Assembly: GCA_010692635.1 (NCBI GenBank) | Contig: JAAHGL010000048.1 | Coordinates: 1-43,016, forward strand | Origin: Symploca sp. SIO2C1 | GTDB lineage: Bacteria; Cyanobacteriota; Cyanobacteriia; Cyanobacteriales; Coleofasciculaceae | Length of the DNA stretch: 43,016 nucleotides | Direction of reading: 5' to 3' | Shown: positions 31,783-40,677 of the stretch, piece after piece | Position numbering within the stretch: the stretch's first letter is position 1 | How the letters are laid out: the number at the start of each line of letters is the position of its first letter | Notes under the pieces: generated by a model | What the model saw: only the letters and a program-made list of their open reading frames with translations | Databases searched by the model: none | What the model was told of the DNA's origin: nothing | Position numbers and translations under genes: made by a program

Positions 31783-32340
31783 ATAGTGAAGTAACATAAA
31801 ACCGTTGTTGTAGATTTTGCTGCTGGTGAGTTCTAGTGAAGTTTGCTTAACAATGCCGGAAAGGAGTGGAATACCTGAGCCCAGAAGGATTGGATGTATC
31901 TTCAGAATCATCTCGTCGATCTCTGAAAACAGTGTTGTAGCCAAATCTCCACCACCGCATAGCCATATGTCTTTGCCTGGTTGCTGCTTCAATTCTTGGA
32001 CTAATGCTACAGCCTCTTTTGAGGCAAGCTCAACATTTTGATCTGGACTTTTTTTGAGGGTGCGAGAAAAAAGATACTGCTTCATTTGCGGGTAAGGGTT
32101 GGTAAAGCCCTCTTTTAGTCCCACTTCGTAAGTCCTACGTCCCATCAAAACAACATCAAAGCACTTATTGTCGGCACTGATACCTAGTGTGTCACGAAAG
32201 TGAGCTGGAATAGTTTCAGGAAAGCTCTCAAGTAAATCGGCGATTTGTTCCCCTTCCGTAAGAAAAAAATCAAACGAACCATCCTCGCGGGCGATAAATT
32301 GATCGATGGTACAAGCAATGTAATATTTGAGTTCACGCAT
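31756..32340 (-). CDS. Dihydrofolate reductase-family protein (RibD C-terminal type)
   Basis: The 194-residue protein has a RibD C-terminal/DHFR fold: MRELKYYIACTIDQFIARED, then VVLMGRRTYEVG, then KDIWLCGGGDLATTL and a C-terminal YNNGFMLLHYLV. It probably binds NADPH and reduces a small substrate. The family is broad and the substrate unknown. The last eight codons and the stop come from a dispersed repeat, so the natural C-terminus may have been replaced. Copies of that repeat lie on both sides of the gene in the same orientation. Confidence 0.88.
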   Translation of the reverse strand: MRELKYYIACTIDQFIAREDGSFDFFLTEGEQIADLLESFPETIPAHFRDTLGISADNKCFDVVLMGRRTYEVGLKEGFTNPYPQMKQYLFSRTLKKSPDQNVELASKEAVALVQELKQQPGKDIWLCGGGDLATTLFSEIDEMILKIHPILLGSGIPLLSGIVKQTSLELTSSKIYNNGFMLLHYLVKHGKSN

Positions 32341-32368
32341 ATTAAACTTCCTGTGAATAAAATTTAGC

Positions 32369-32502
32369 GGGTGAACGAAAGTTTGGGTGGGATTTCCTAG
32401 CTAAGTATCCAAAAATTATAAGTTCTCTCTTCTCCCTCAGCTCCCTCAGCTCCCCCAGCTCCCCCAGCTCTCCCAGCTCCCCACCCTTTTTTTCGCTCAC
32501 CC
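32369..32502 (+). mobile_element. 134-bp MITE, 9-bp target duplication
   Basis: It begins GGGTGAACGAAAGTTTGGG and ends CCTTTTTTTCGCTCACCC, flanked by AAATTTAGC at 32360-32368 and 32503-32511. CAGCTCCC minisatellite repeats occupy about 32430-32486. It lies 28 bp upstream of the DHFR-family start, so it may contain or displace its promoter. Confidence 0.9.
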
Positions 32503-32585
32503 AAATTTAGCTACCCTTCTTTAACAGGCGAGACACCTGCACTACAAATGATGAATTTACAAAAAAATGGGATGCTCCCCACAGG

Positions 32586-32689
32586 CTAGCATCGCTGCGC
32601 AGAATTAAGAATTAAGAATTAAGAATGCTTATAGGGTAACGATTCTATCGCTCTTAAACTGGTAAGTTACTTCTGCCGCGCTGCACTAG
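32586..32689. repeat. CTAG-bounded repeat, copy B
   Basis: It carries CTAGCATCGCTGCGCAGAAT, AAGAATT heptamers, then GCTTATAGGGTAACGATTCT, ending GCCGCGCTGCACTAG. It is the same order and direction as 31665-31782. The rest of the gap to 32922 has a HIP1-like gcgatcgc site and the array below. Confidence 0.75.
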
Positions 32690-32828
32690 CACCTAGACGA
32701 GTACAGAGGTAGTTCGACTAATTTTCCTTCCGAGGAAAGGTGGAAAATTGCGATCGCATCTGCAATTGATGAAAGTAACACATGTTAATTAAAAATCTCA
32801 AGTCCTTGCTGGGCAAGGGTTTCCAAAT

Positions 32829-32911
32829 GTGTTTCTTCAGAGATTAGCTATTAGCAATTAACCATTAGCCATTAGCCATTAGCCATTAGCTTTGAGCGTG
32901 TTTCTTCAGAG
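32829..32911. repeat. TAGCCAT heptamers between GTGTTTCTTCAGAG direct repeats
   Basis: GTGTTTCTTCAGAG occurs at 32829-32842 and 32898-32911. Between them is an array of ATTAGCC units. The same TGTTTCTTCAGAG string lies inside the MITE at 28537-28708. It ends just after the stop of the ABC permease. Confidence 0.7.
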
Positions 32912-32922
32912 TAACACCTATC

Positions 32923-35514
32923 TCAATCTTGTCGAATTGCTGTGGCAATTACCATCTTCCCCAAATGCCAAGCCGGATAGATTCCAGCTAGTAAAGCTGC
33001 TACTACTGCAACCATCAGAGATTGCCAAAAATAACTAGGTGCCAGTTGCATTTGTAAAGTCCAGCCGAAGGAGCGCACGTTAATAACATAGATCAAGATC
33101 CATGCTAGAGCATAACCCAAAGGCATTGCGAGAATTCCTGCCACACTACCCATTAAGCCTGTTTCCAGAAAGGTTAACTGCCATAGCTGAACAGGTGTCA
33201 TACCTGTGGCTCTTAAGATACCTAGTTCTCTAGTCCGTTCTAGTTGTAGGCTCATCAAGGCACTGAGAATGCCAATAAAGGCAACAATGACTACCAGAAG
33301 ACGTAAAGCACTGGTAATGGCAAAAGTGCGGTCAAAAATTGCTAGAGAGCCAAGCCGTAAACTTTGATTCGATTGAATCAATAAGTCCTGTTTACCCCGA
33401 AAATGGGTTTTCAAATTTGAAACAATTTCTTCTACTGATTGTCCAGGTTGAACGAAAAGTCCCAAAGAAGCAATGCTGTCGTCTTGCCAGAACTTAATAA
33501 ATAAGTCGTCATCAATTAAGATAGTCCCTTGGTCAGAAGAGTAATCGTAGAATACCGCTAAAACCGGGAAACGGTGGGTTCCTAAAGTTGTCTCCAAGGT
33601 AATGGCTTCTGGGGGTTCTGAGAGATTTTCCTTGAGCATCAAAGCTTCAGAAATAATTACCCCTTCTCCTTTATCTAGCTGAGTCCAGGGATTGGTTACA
33701 TGATCTCGAATCCAAGCATAAGGACGTTGACCATGGGACACATCACCACCGGCAGAAATCAGCTTGACGGTGCGCTGATAATCTTCTACCACAATATCAG
33801 TTTGATTATAGGTGACAATGTCTTCCAGTCCTGGCCAATGTTTAATTTCTGCGATCGCTTCAGGATCCAAACGACCGAAGATACGGTTGGCAGTAGTAGT
33901 GGGTGGGGTGACAAAAATATCTGCTTGCAGGGATTGATCTAACCATTGCACTACGGTTCCCCGAAAAGAACCTATCATAATGGAAACACCAACTATTACT
34001 GATACTGCCACCATCAGTGCTGCGATCGCTATTGAGGTTCGGCTTAGGGAGCGAGAAATACTCCGAGGTGCCATCTTTCCTAGTACACCGAATAATCGAC
34101 TAGTCAAGGGAGTTAATCCCCGCATTAACCAGTTAGTTAGAGGTAGAGTGAGCAGAGCTGCTCCTAATAAAATACCAAAAAGTCCAGCAAAGGCACTGAT
34201 TAACCCACCGCTCCTAACAACTAGCAAACTAATCCCTAAAAACATTGATATACAAGAAGCAACCCCTAGCCAAGGCAAAATTTTCTGAACTTTGTCCTCG
34301 AGGCTAGAGCGCATTAAAGTAGTTTGAGGGGAAGTTTGCATTGCCTCTAAGGCAGGAATGAGGGAAGCAACAATTGCCGCAGCAATGCCAACTGCTACAC
34401 CTTTGATGAGGGTTAGAGGTGCTACGGATACTTGTCGAACACTGACTACAAAGTAAAAGTCATTAATGCTTTGGGTAATTAATCCCACAACCCCATGACC
34501 TAACAATACTCCTAGACCTAGACCCAGGAATGAACCCACACAACTTAGAATCAGTGATTCTCCTAAAATCAAGGTAAATAGTTGTCCTGGGGTAACTCCC
34601 AAACAGCGCAAAATCCCGAACAGGGGTCTTCTTTGTACCACACTGAAGGTAACGGTATTGTAAATCAAGAACATCCCTACCACCAAAGCCAACAAACTCA
34701 ATGCTGTGAGGTTGAGTTTAAAGGCAGCAGTCATTTGCACAATGGCATTTTTTTGTGCTTCTGCTGATTCTAACTTGACTCCTGTGGGCAAAATAGCTTG
34801 AATCGGTACTAAGTCAGCTGGATTTTGAGCAATCACATCAATGTGACTCAAGTAACCGATCATACTGATAATTTCTTGGGCAGAGGCAATATCAGTGAAG
34901 AGTACACTATTTAAGGCATCCCTTGTTAGGGCATTAGCTGGTTCGATGATGCCTACTATCTGAGAAGAGATTGGCTTACCAGCTTGATCCAGGGTTAAAT
35001 AATCTCCGGCTCTTACCCCATACTGCTGAGCTAAATTCTGGGACAGGATTGCTGCATTTGGTTTTGTGAGAAATGCTGTTAATGCTTCTGTTCCTTGGTT
35101 GGTATTATCATTGAAATAACTACGAAACGGTGACTCAGCAAACAGATCGACTCCTACTAATCGTAGAGGTTGTTCTCCTAATTCTTTAACAGAAACATAG
35201 CCTTCCACTACTGGTGCTACAGTCGGGTAACCAATTTCCTCTTTTAGCTGACGGTATATAGAGTCATCAACCCCCTGGGGTGCTACTGAGACAATTCTAT
35301 GGGTTGTATGTCCAGTAATCGCGTCTGTTGATAACTCAAAAGCTCTTTGAGCGGAGCCGTTAGCCAAGTCAATAGAAACCATCATGGCCACACCCAGAGC
35401 AATCCCCAGAATAAAGAGGATATACTGTAGCGGTCGTCGGCGCATCCTGCGCCAAGCCAATCGCCACAGGGGGCTATTGGAGATTTGAGAGTTAGGGTTA
35501 TGGATGCTTCTCAA
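32923..35514 (-). CDS. ABC transporter permease with two FtsX domains
   Basis: The 863-residue protein has an N-terminal helix (PLQYILFILGIALGVAMMVS), then a large periplasmic region. A first FtsX helix group follows (FSVVQRRPLFGILRCLGVTP), then central helices, a second periplasmic region and a C-terminal FtsX group (LQLERTRELGILRATGMTPV). It is a type VII (MacB/LolCE-like) permease working with an ATPase of the LolD type to move lipids, peptides or lipoproteins mechanically. The matching ATPase is at 38360-39079, cut off by two plus-strand genes. The start is a TTG with no nearby ATG, so the first 20 residues are uncertain. Confidence 0.9.
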   Translation of the reverse strand: MRSIHNPNSQISNSPLWRLAWRRMRRRPLQYILFILGIALGVAMMVSIDLANGSAQRAFELSTDAITGHTTHRIVSVAPQGVDDSIYRQLKEEIGYPTVAPVVEGYVSVKELGEQPLRLVGVDLFAESPFRSYFNDNTNQGTEALTAFLTKPNAAILSQNLAQQYGVRAGDYLTLDQAGKPISSQIVGIIEPANALTRDALNSVLFTDIASAQEIISMIGYLSHIDVIAQNPADLVPIQAILPTGVKLESAEAQKNAIVQMTAAFKLNLTALSLLALVVGMFLIYNTVTFSVVQRRPLFGILRCLGVTPGQLFTLILGESLILSCVGSFLGLGLGVLLGHGVVGLITQSINDFYFVVSVRQVSVAPLTLIKGVAVGIAAAIVASLIPALEAMQTSPQTTLMRSSLEDKVQKILPWLGVASCISMFLGISLLVVRSGGLISAFAGLFGILLGAALLTLPLTNWLMRGLTPLTSRLFGVLGKMAPRSISRSLSRTSIAIAALMVAVSVIVGVSIMIGSFRGTVVQWLDQSLQADIFVTPPTTTANRIFGRLDPEAIAEIKHWPGLEDIVTYNQTDIVVEDYQRTVKLISAGGDVSHGQRPYAWIRDHVTNPWTQLDKGEGVIISEALMLKENLSEPPEAITLETTLGTHRFPVLAVFYDYSSDQGTILIDDDLFIKFWQDDSIASLGLFVQPGQSVEEIVSNLKTHFRGKQDLLIQSNQSLRLGSLAIFDRTFAITSALRLLVVIVAFIGILSALMSLQLERTRELGILRATGMTPVQLWQLTFLETGLMGSVAGILAMPLGYALAWILIYVINVRSFGWTLQMQLAPSYFWQSLMVAVVAALLAGIYPAWHLGKMVIATAIRQD

Positions 35515-35531
35515 ACGGTTACTAGATATAT

Positions 35532-35547
35532 AGGGCCTGAAAGCCCT
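35532..35547. promoter_or_regulatory. Small hairpin in the divergent promoter region
   Basis: AGGGC and GCCCT pair around a six-base loop and are followed by GTCTTTT, between the permease start and the metalloprotease gene. It is short and could be chance. Confidence 0.25.
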
Positions 35548-35752
35548 GTCTTTTCAGATTAGGGATGAAAGCGAAATAGCGCTTTTAAAGACCGTCTTAG
35601 TTCATGAGTCTCTATGCTGTAATTTAGCATAGCACGTATGATTTTTCATAAAACTTTACTAAGTGAAGACTTTATGAAGAGCCAACTTAATCAAAACTTG
35701 ATATTAGACTTGGCTGTATTATCTTAAGCATCGCTATAAGAAAGAAAGACAA

Positions 35753-37633
35753 ATGAAACGAGCACAATTAGCAAGGCTAGTTGGAGTAAGCACTAGTCTA
35801 ACTTTTTCATTCGGTATTTCGACCGCAGCTCAAGCATTTCAGTTGGTCTACTTAGATTTTGATAGTCAGACTGATCCAAGTGAAATTCAATACACGAGTG
35901 AACAACGAAATGCAATTCTCTCAAATCTTGACATTGATTACGCACTATTCGACGTAGATTTTACTCTTATTCAACCTTCTTCTAGCTTATTTTCTACTTT
36001 ATTTTTTAACGATGGTCCTTCCTTCGGATTAGCAGAACAGATTGATTTCCGCAATTTAGACAAAGATGACACAGTAACTATCAATATTAATGGAGCAGGA
36101 GCAACAACCAGCGATGAAATTGTAGGGCTTACTAGCTCTACAGCTGCTCATGAACTTGGTCATATTCTGGGATTGAGGCACGGGGATGCCTTTGGTCCAA
36201 TCGGTTCAGGGATAGATGAGATAATTGCAAACTCGACCAATTATTCACCTGCGTACTTGGGTCCTACTAACGTCACCACAGAACCTCGCTTGAAAAATAT
36301 GGATATTCCCTTCCTTCCTAATTTAGCGAACGAGGCGAATAAATTTTTTAGCGAACGCTCCGCTATTAAATTAGCATTCAATGATCACGGCACTGTAGTA
36401 AGTGAAAGTGGAGGGAATAATTCAATAGCTACAGCCCAGGCACTCACCCTTGCCTCCTTGGATGTTCCCAATCCTTTGCTCAGTGGAATTAATTTTGGAA
36501 GAGAGTTTATAGTCGATGCACTCACTGTGACAGGTTCTATAAATGCTGCAGGTGAGGGTGACTTCTTCTCATTTACAGGAAATGCTGGTGATCTTTTCAA
36601 CTTTGAAGTAATTTCAGATGTTCTTGATCGAATAGCCAATCCTATTGATTCACAAATCAGCATCTTTGATTCCCGTGGCAATTTCGTGGATTACTTCGGT
36701 ACTAATGCTTTCAACGACAACGAATTTGAGACCAATGACTCTATCATCATTGACTTAGTACTTCCCGCAGATGACACTTATTTTATTAACGTCAATGCTG
36801 CCTCTGCTTCTGATACTGGCGATTATGAACTATTCTTCTATCGATTTGCCACTGATGAAGTTGAAATTAATGGAACCAGTAGCGCAACATTTGTAGACCT
36901 GCAACCAGCATCCTCAGCTTCAGTATTTGCAGGCGAGGGCACAAGTACAATCAATTGGGGAGTTCCAGTCTCCGGCAGTACTTCGAGTCAACTATCTTTT
37001 ACCGGAAACCCATTTTCAACCTCATTCGGTGAACCTTTTGTGGCTGGAACTTTGGAATATACTAACGGGATTATAAGCGGGAGCCCGTCAGATACAGGAA
37101 TAACTGGTGCAAATTTGCGACTGAACAGCATAATTGATGTACCGGGTCTTGCCATTGATGATCGGATGCTCACAATTGAACGCTCAATAGAAACTGTTAG
37201 TACTCCTAACACCAGTGATCCTGATGAGAGTGCGGACATCTTGACCATTATGCCCCCTGCTGGCTTAGGTTCTGGTTTTGGTAATAATTTCCATGTGTTT
37301 GAAGGAGATACTGCAACGGCTACTTTGATTGGCAGAATTATTGAATCGGAAGTAAGAAACTTCTCATTCAGTTCATTTTCTGAGCTAGAATTAGATACAG
37401 ATCAAGACTCTGTTTTCAACTTTGATGTAGACTTAGACACTGTTGAAGTAGGTCAGCCAGTACAGCTTCCACAAAGGGTATTTGCATTTGAAATATTAGG
37501 CTTTGGTGAAGTGACCAGCGGAGAGGGATTCATTACCTCTACTAGTGTTCCTGAACCATCAACTCTCTTAGGTACAGGTCTAGCTATCGGACTTGGTTCT
37601 CTATTGAAAAAGCGAAAACAGACCAAAAAGTGA
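35753..37633 (+). CDS. Secreted PEP-CTERM metzincin-type metalloprotease
   Basis: The 626-residue protein has a signal peptide (TSLTFSFGISTAAQA, cleavage near residue 28). The zinc site HELGHILGLRHGD gives three His and Asp as in metzincins. A pre-peptidase C-terminal-like β-domain (about 225-360) contains EGDFFSFTGNAGDLFNFEV and DTYFINVNAASASDTGDYEL. A choice-of-anchor-like β-region follows, and then the sorting tag VPEPSTLLGTGLAIGLGSLL with KKRKQ at the end. PEP-CTERM proteins are sorted by exosortase to the envelope or matrix. The substrate is unknown. Confidence 0.9.
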   Translation: MKRAQLARLVGVSTSLTFSFGISTAAQAFQLVYLDFDSQTDPSEIQYTSEQRNAILSNLDIDYALFDVDFTLIQPSSSLFSTLFFNDGPSFGLAEQIDFRNLDKDDTVTININGAGATTSDEIVGLTSSTAAHELGHILGLRHGDAFGPIGSGIDEIIANSTNYSPAYLGPTNVTTEPRLKNMDIPFLPNLANEANKFFSERSAIKLAFNDHGTVVSESGGNNSIATAQALTLASLDVPNPLLSGINFGREFIVDALTVTGSINAAGEGDFFSFTGNAGDLFNFEVISDVLDRIANPIDSQISIFDSRGNFVDYFGTNAFNDNEFETNDSIIIDLVLPADDTYFINVNAASASDTGDYELFFYRFATDEVEINGTSSATFVDLQPASSASVFAGEGTSTINWGVPVSGSTSSQLSFTGNPFSTSFGEPFVAGTLEYTNGIISGSPSDTGITGANLRLNSIIDVPGLAIDDRMLTIERSIETVSTPNTSDPDESADILTIMPPAGLGSGFGNNFHVFEGDTATATLIGRIIESEVRNFSFSSFSELELDTDQDSVFNFDVDLDTVEVGQPVQLPQRVFAFEILGFGEVTSGEGFITSTSVPEPSTLLGTGLAIGLGSLLKKRKQTKK

Positions 37634-37794
37634 CTAACTTTAGGTAATAGACCTCTCCGAAAAAGAATCTGAAACCCTTATCCTGTCTAGACGAAAACCT
37701 AATTTCTGGAGATATCTAATAAGTTTGACTAATATTTAACAATTTCTGTGGCTGGAGTTCGTCACCAGCTGCTATTTATTAGGGAGATTTAAAG

Positions 37795-38328
37795 ATGAAA
37801 CCCTTTGCAACTCTAAGATTGTTGCTAGTTGGGACTGTTAGCATTGCCATCTGGCTTTATAGCATTCCGAATCCTGCCATATCAGGTAATTCAGACTCAG
37901 ACATAGAATTGAGAGAAGAAAGGGAACAGTTGAGTGATGCCTTTTCACGTTCTGAACTAGTAATATTAGGAACTGTAGTAGATATTCAAAATTATCTCCC
38001 AACAGATGGCGGTTACAGCTATGAAATTGCAGTGTCTGAAGTACTCAAAGGTGCTCAAGCTGATAGATATTCGCTCCGAGCTGTGGGGTGGACTTACACT
38101 ATACCTTTTAGTCATGGAGAGGAAGTTCTCTTGTTTTTAAGTAAATCTGATAGTTTACTCGTGAGGGAACCTTTCGTCGTTGCTCTTGATAGCAAGGGTA
38201 AACCACTAGCATTTCGCATTGAAGCAGGGCAATTAGTCACGGTTACTCCACCAGACTGGCGCTCATCCTTGGAAAGCTACTCTCTTGAAGAAGTCAGGAA
38301 AATTGCCTCTGGTGACACTCATTCCTAA
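37795..38328 (+). CDS. Small secreted protein, possibly a TIMP-like/OB-fold partner of the metalloprotease
   Basis: The 177-residue protein has an N-terminal signal or anchor (LLLVGTVSIAIWLYS). The mature part has a pattern SELVILGTVVDI, then YEIAVSEVLKGAQA and GEEVLLFLSKS. This resembles the strand order of bacterial TIMP-like or NTR-like OB folds, but the usual cysteines are missing. It lies 161 bp after the metzincin in the same direction, each being the other's only same-strand neighbour. An inhibitor or chaperone role is a guess. I do not recognise it as a named family. Confidence 0.6.
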   Translation: MKPFATLRLLLVGTVSIAIWLYSIPNPAISGNSDSDIELREEREQLSDAFSRSELVILGTVVDIQNYLPTDGGYSYEIAVSEVLKGAQADRYSLRAVGWTYTIPFSHGEEVLLFLSKSDSLLVREPFVVALDSKGKPLAFRIEAGQLVTVTPPDWRSSLESYSLEEVRKIASGDTHS

Positions 38329-38359
38329 ACTACAGAGCCAGCAATATTCCTCGAAACGT

Positions 38360-39079
38360 TCAGTAGGTTGGAGTAAGTTTTTCAGAGCAGTTTTCTTGCA
38401 ACGTACCTTCATGAACTCGTAATACTCGATCAGCCATTTTGGCGATTTCTGGATTGTGAGTTGCCATAATCAAGGTTTTGTTGACATTGCGTGTTAGCTC
38501 TAACAACAGCTTTAAAACGCAATCCCCTGTTTCCTCATCCAAATTGCCTGTAGGCTCATCGGCTAGTATGAGCATGGGATTATGAATCAATGCCCTAGCG
38601 ATCGCCACCCGTTGTTGTTGACCCCCAGATAGTTGATCAGGAAAAGTCTGACAACGTTCTGCTAAACCCACTTCCCTTAGGAGTTTTAAAGCCATATCTT
38701 CTAATTCCTTAATCTCTTTACCAGCTAGCTCCTGGGGAAGGGTGACATTTTCCAAAACCGTTAGGGTAGGAATCAGATTAAAGAATTGGAAGACAAAGCC
38801 AATGCGATCGCGTCGAAACAAGGTACAATCCCGTTCACTCATCTCATTAACTGCTACCCCATTAATTAATACTTGACCAGTTGTCGGTTTTTCAATACCA
38901 CTTAACAGGTTCAAGAGAGTACTTTTGCCACTACCGCTTTGACCCAGAAGAACAATAAATTCTCCTTGATTAAAAGTTGCATTAACCTGATTTAAGACAA
39001 GTCGAGTACCACTCCCTTCAACAAAATTTTTGCTCAGATTACGTAGCTCGATAAAAACTCTAATTGTTTCAGATGGCAT
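38360..39079 (-). CDS. ABC transporter ATPase (LolD/MacB type)
   Basis: The 239-residue protein has Walker [14 protein letters not shown], the Q-loop near [19 protein letters not shown], signature [15 protein letters not shown], Walker [17 protein letters not shown] and H-loop ATHNPEIA. The sequence matches ATPases that power FtsX-type permeases rather than importers. Its partner is very probably the 863-residue permease on the same strand, 2.8 kb downstream. The intervening plus-strand pair splits what is normally one operon. Confidence 0.95.
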   Translation of the reverse strand: MPSETIRVFIELRNLSKNFVEGSGTRLVLNQVNATFNQGEFIVLLGQSGSGKSTLLNLLSGIEKPTTGQVLINGVAVNEMSERDCTLFRRDRIGFVFQFFNLIPTLTVLENVTLPQELAGKEIKELEDMALKLLREVGLAERCQTFPDQLSGGQQQRVAIARALIHNPMLILADEPTGNLDEETGDCVLKLLLELTRNVNKTLIMATHNPEIAKMADRVLRVHEGTLQENCSEKLTPTY

Positions 39080-39195
39080 AACTTGTCAATTAGTTTTGGT
39101 ATATAGTTGTTCTATTTTCTCAACTATGCATAGTTTACGATGAAAGCGGCATTTGTGATCTTTAACCAAATGATAACGCAACCCATTACAACCCT

Positions 39196-39232
39196 TTCTC
39201 TTCCCTCTGTGTTCTCTGTGCCTCTGTGGTTT
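39196..39232. repeat. CTCTGTG repeat
   Basis: The string CCTCTGTGTTCTCTGTGCC, then TCTGTGG, is the complement of the CACAGAGGCACAGAG repeat near 23113. Otherwise the gap 39080-39321 holds no gene I can support. Confidence 0.55.
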
Positions 39233-39321
39233 AATTTCTCAATTTATCAAAGCCGCTGTCATCTGAAGTCCTCTTCTTTCTCCTGATAAAGCTACCTAAG
39301 GGATTGAACTCGATTATCTTA

Positions 39322-39933
39322 CTACCTTCGCAGTAACTTACCTTGACTTCTAGCAGCATCGATCGCATTCTTATTAGCTGTGAAGACTTTGATACCAGGG
39401 ACAGTAACATAATCACCATCATCAGTGATTATTTGTTGAACTCCCGCTTTATTCATTGCCTCTAGTATGAGTAAATCATAGCCGTCAAGGAGTTGAGTTT
39501 TAAATCTAGTAAGTGCTTTGTTGCTTGTTACTTCATCAATTAATATATCAGTACATATCGCGGTTGAGCTCACATAATCCCAGACAGTTTCAACTTCTGT
39601 AACTACTTTAGTTCTCTCTACTGGATAGTTGTGGCGGTATTGTTTTGGTTTTGATCTTAATGTATAAGAAAAGGATACTCTTTCTTGGCTCTCAATGAGG
39701 TGTGCTAACTCGGCTAAAGAAAGACCGCAATATAACAGCAATGACTGAACATACTTCACTTTGCTGATATAGGAAGGATACTCTGTAATCTGATAATCCT
39801 TTGCTGAAAAACTAGCTTTGGTATAAGCATTCCAGTACCAAACATTGCTATCGACTAAAAATATATCCTCTTTTTTTGGGTTGTCATACCGAAGATCAAT
39901 TACCTGAGCCTGAACCTTGTAGTTGAGTGGCAT
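39322..39933 (-). CDS. PIN-domain nuclease-like protein
   Basis: The 203-residue protein has PIN acidic residues in the expected places: Asp28 in IFLVDSNVWYW, Glu75 in SLAELAHL, Asp153 in GYDLLILEA and Asp171/Asp172 in IITDDGDY. PIN domains are metal-dependent RNases, often toxins. Here it is not paired with a classical antitoxin. Its ATG overlaps the stop of the DUF4325 gene (TAATG), so the two are translationally coupled, and the CHAT protease lies 4 bp further upstream. It is longer than typical VapC toxins (about 130 residues). An effector RNase role is an inference. Confidence 0.8.
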   Translation of the reverse strand: MPLNYKVQAQVIDLRYDNPKKEDIFLVDSNVWYWNAYTKASFSAKDYQITEYPSYISKVKYVQSLLLYCGLSLAELAHLIESQERVSFSYTLRSKPKQYRHNYPVERTKVVTEVETVWDYVSSTAICTDILIDEVTSNKALTRFKTQLLDGYDLLILEAMNKAGVQQIITDDGDYVTVPGIKVFTANKNAIDAARSQGKLLRR

Positions 39934-40673
39934 TAAAAGGAATCTGCATACTCTTTAATCACTTGGTCTACTCTACTACGAAACTGCGGCTCAGAGTAAT
40001 ATTGTTTTGAGTTCTCAATAACTAGCTTGAGTCCTCTACTACCAAGCGGATTTAGGTTAGATACTTTCAATAGGAGTTCGATACTTTCTGGTGCGATATC
40101 TTTGAGCAGTTGTCCAATAGCAAAATTCAAGAAAGGAGGTGCAGCAATTTCCACCCCTGTAAAGTCTAATTCTACAGGTTGCTCTTCCAGTAATTTGGGA
40201 TGAATCAAATCATACACTTTTTGACCATCTTCTGTTGTCATACAGTATTTCCCAATTAAGTCGAGGATGTTGATGGTATGAGAACTGGTTTGGGGTAAGA
40301 GTTGAGCAAGAAGTTGCCTGAATTCAGTAGATTCAGCATAAGCTTGCTTGGCAAAACTGACAGAATCTTCAGCAGCCAAGATTTGCGAGGCAAAATTCAG
40401 CAGTTGTTCGTCACTGATTTCTACTGAAGGATGTTCTGCAACAACAGAGGAACGTAAACGCTCGCCATCGTTGTGTAAAATATCACGAGCTTCCATATAA
40501 TCTTGCTCTAAGAGAGGGTAACTCTCGGTAAGCTGATCCAGTTGAGATATTTTTGAGGAAAAAGTTTTTGCGATCGCATTTACTTCCTGTTGCAAATCAT
40601 CTGGTAGGGAACGAGTCTGACGTACTAAGGCAGCAAGGAAAGATTTTAGGGTAATTTTATCTAGTAAGTCCAT
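39933..40673 (-). CDS. STAS-like DUF4325 domain protein
   Basis: The protein has 246 residues. The N-terminal 140 residues are helical and recognised by nothing I know. The C-terminal part (about 150-240) fits the STAS-like DUF4325 domain: VELDFTGVEIAAPPFLNFAI, then GQLLKDI and RGLKLVIENSKQYY. DUF4325 proteins are thought to act as partner-binding switches, like STAS anti-anti-sigma domains. It is the middle gene of a tight operon with the CHAT protein (4-bp gap) and the PIN protein (1-bp overlap), and could link the two. Confidence 0.8.
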   Translation of the reverse strand: MDLLDKITLKSFLAALVRQTRSLPDDLQQEVNAIAKTFSSKISQLDQLTESYPLLEQDYMEARDILHNDGERLRSSVVAEHPSVEISDEQLLNFASQILAAEDSVSFAKQAYAESTEFRQLLAQLLPQTSSHTINILDLIGKYCMTTEDGQKVYDLIHPKLLEEQPVELDFTGVEIAAPPFLNFAIGQLLKDIAPESIELLLKVSNLNPLGSRGLKLVIENSKQYYSEPQFRSRVDQVIKEYADSF

Positions 40674-40677
40674 TGAT

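Noticed and set aside
39231-39422. 63-codon minus-strand frame after the PIN gene
   Set aside because: It overlaps the 3' end of the PIN gene in another frame and carries no recognisable motif.
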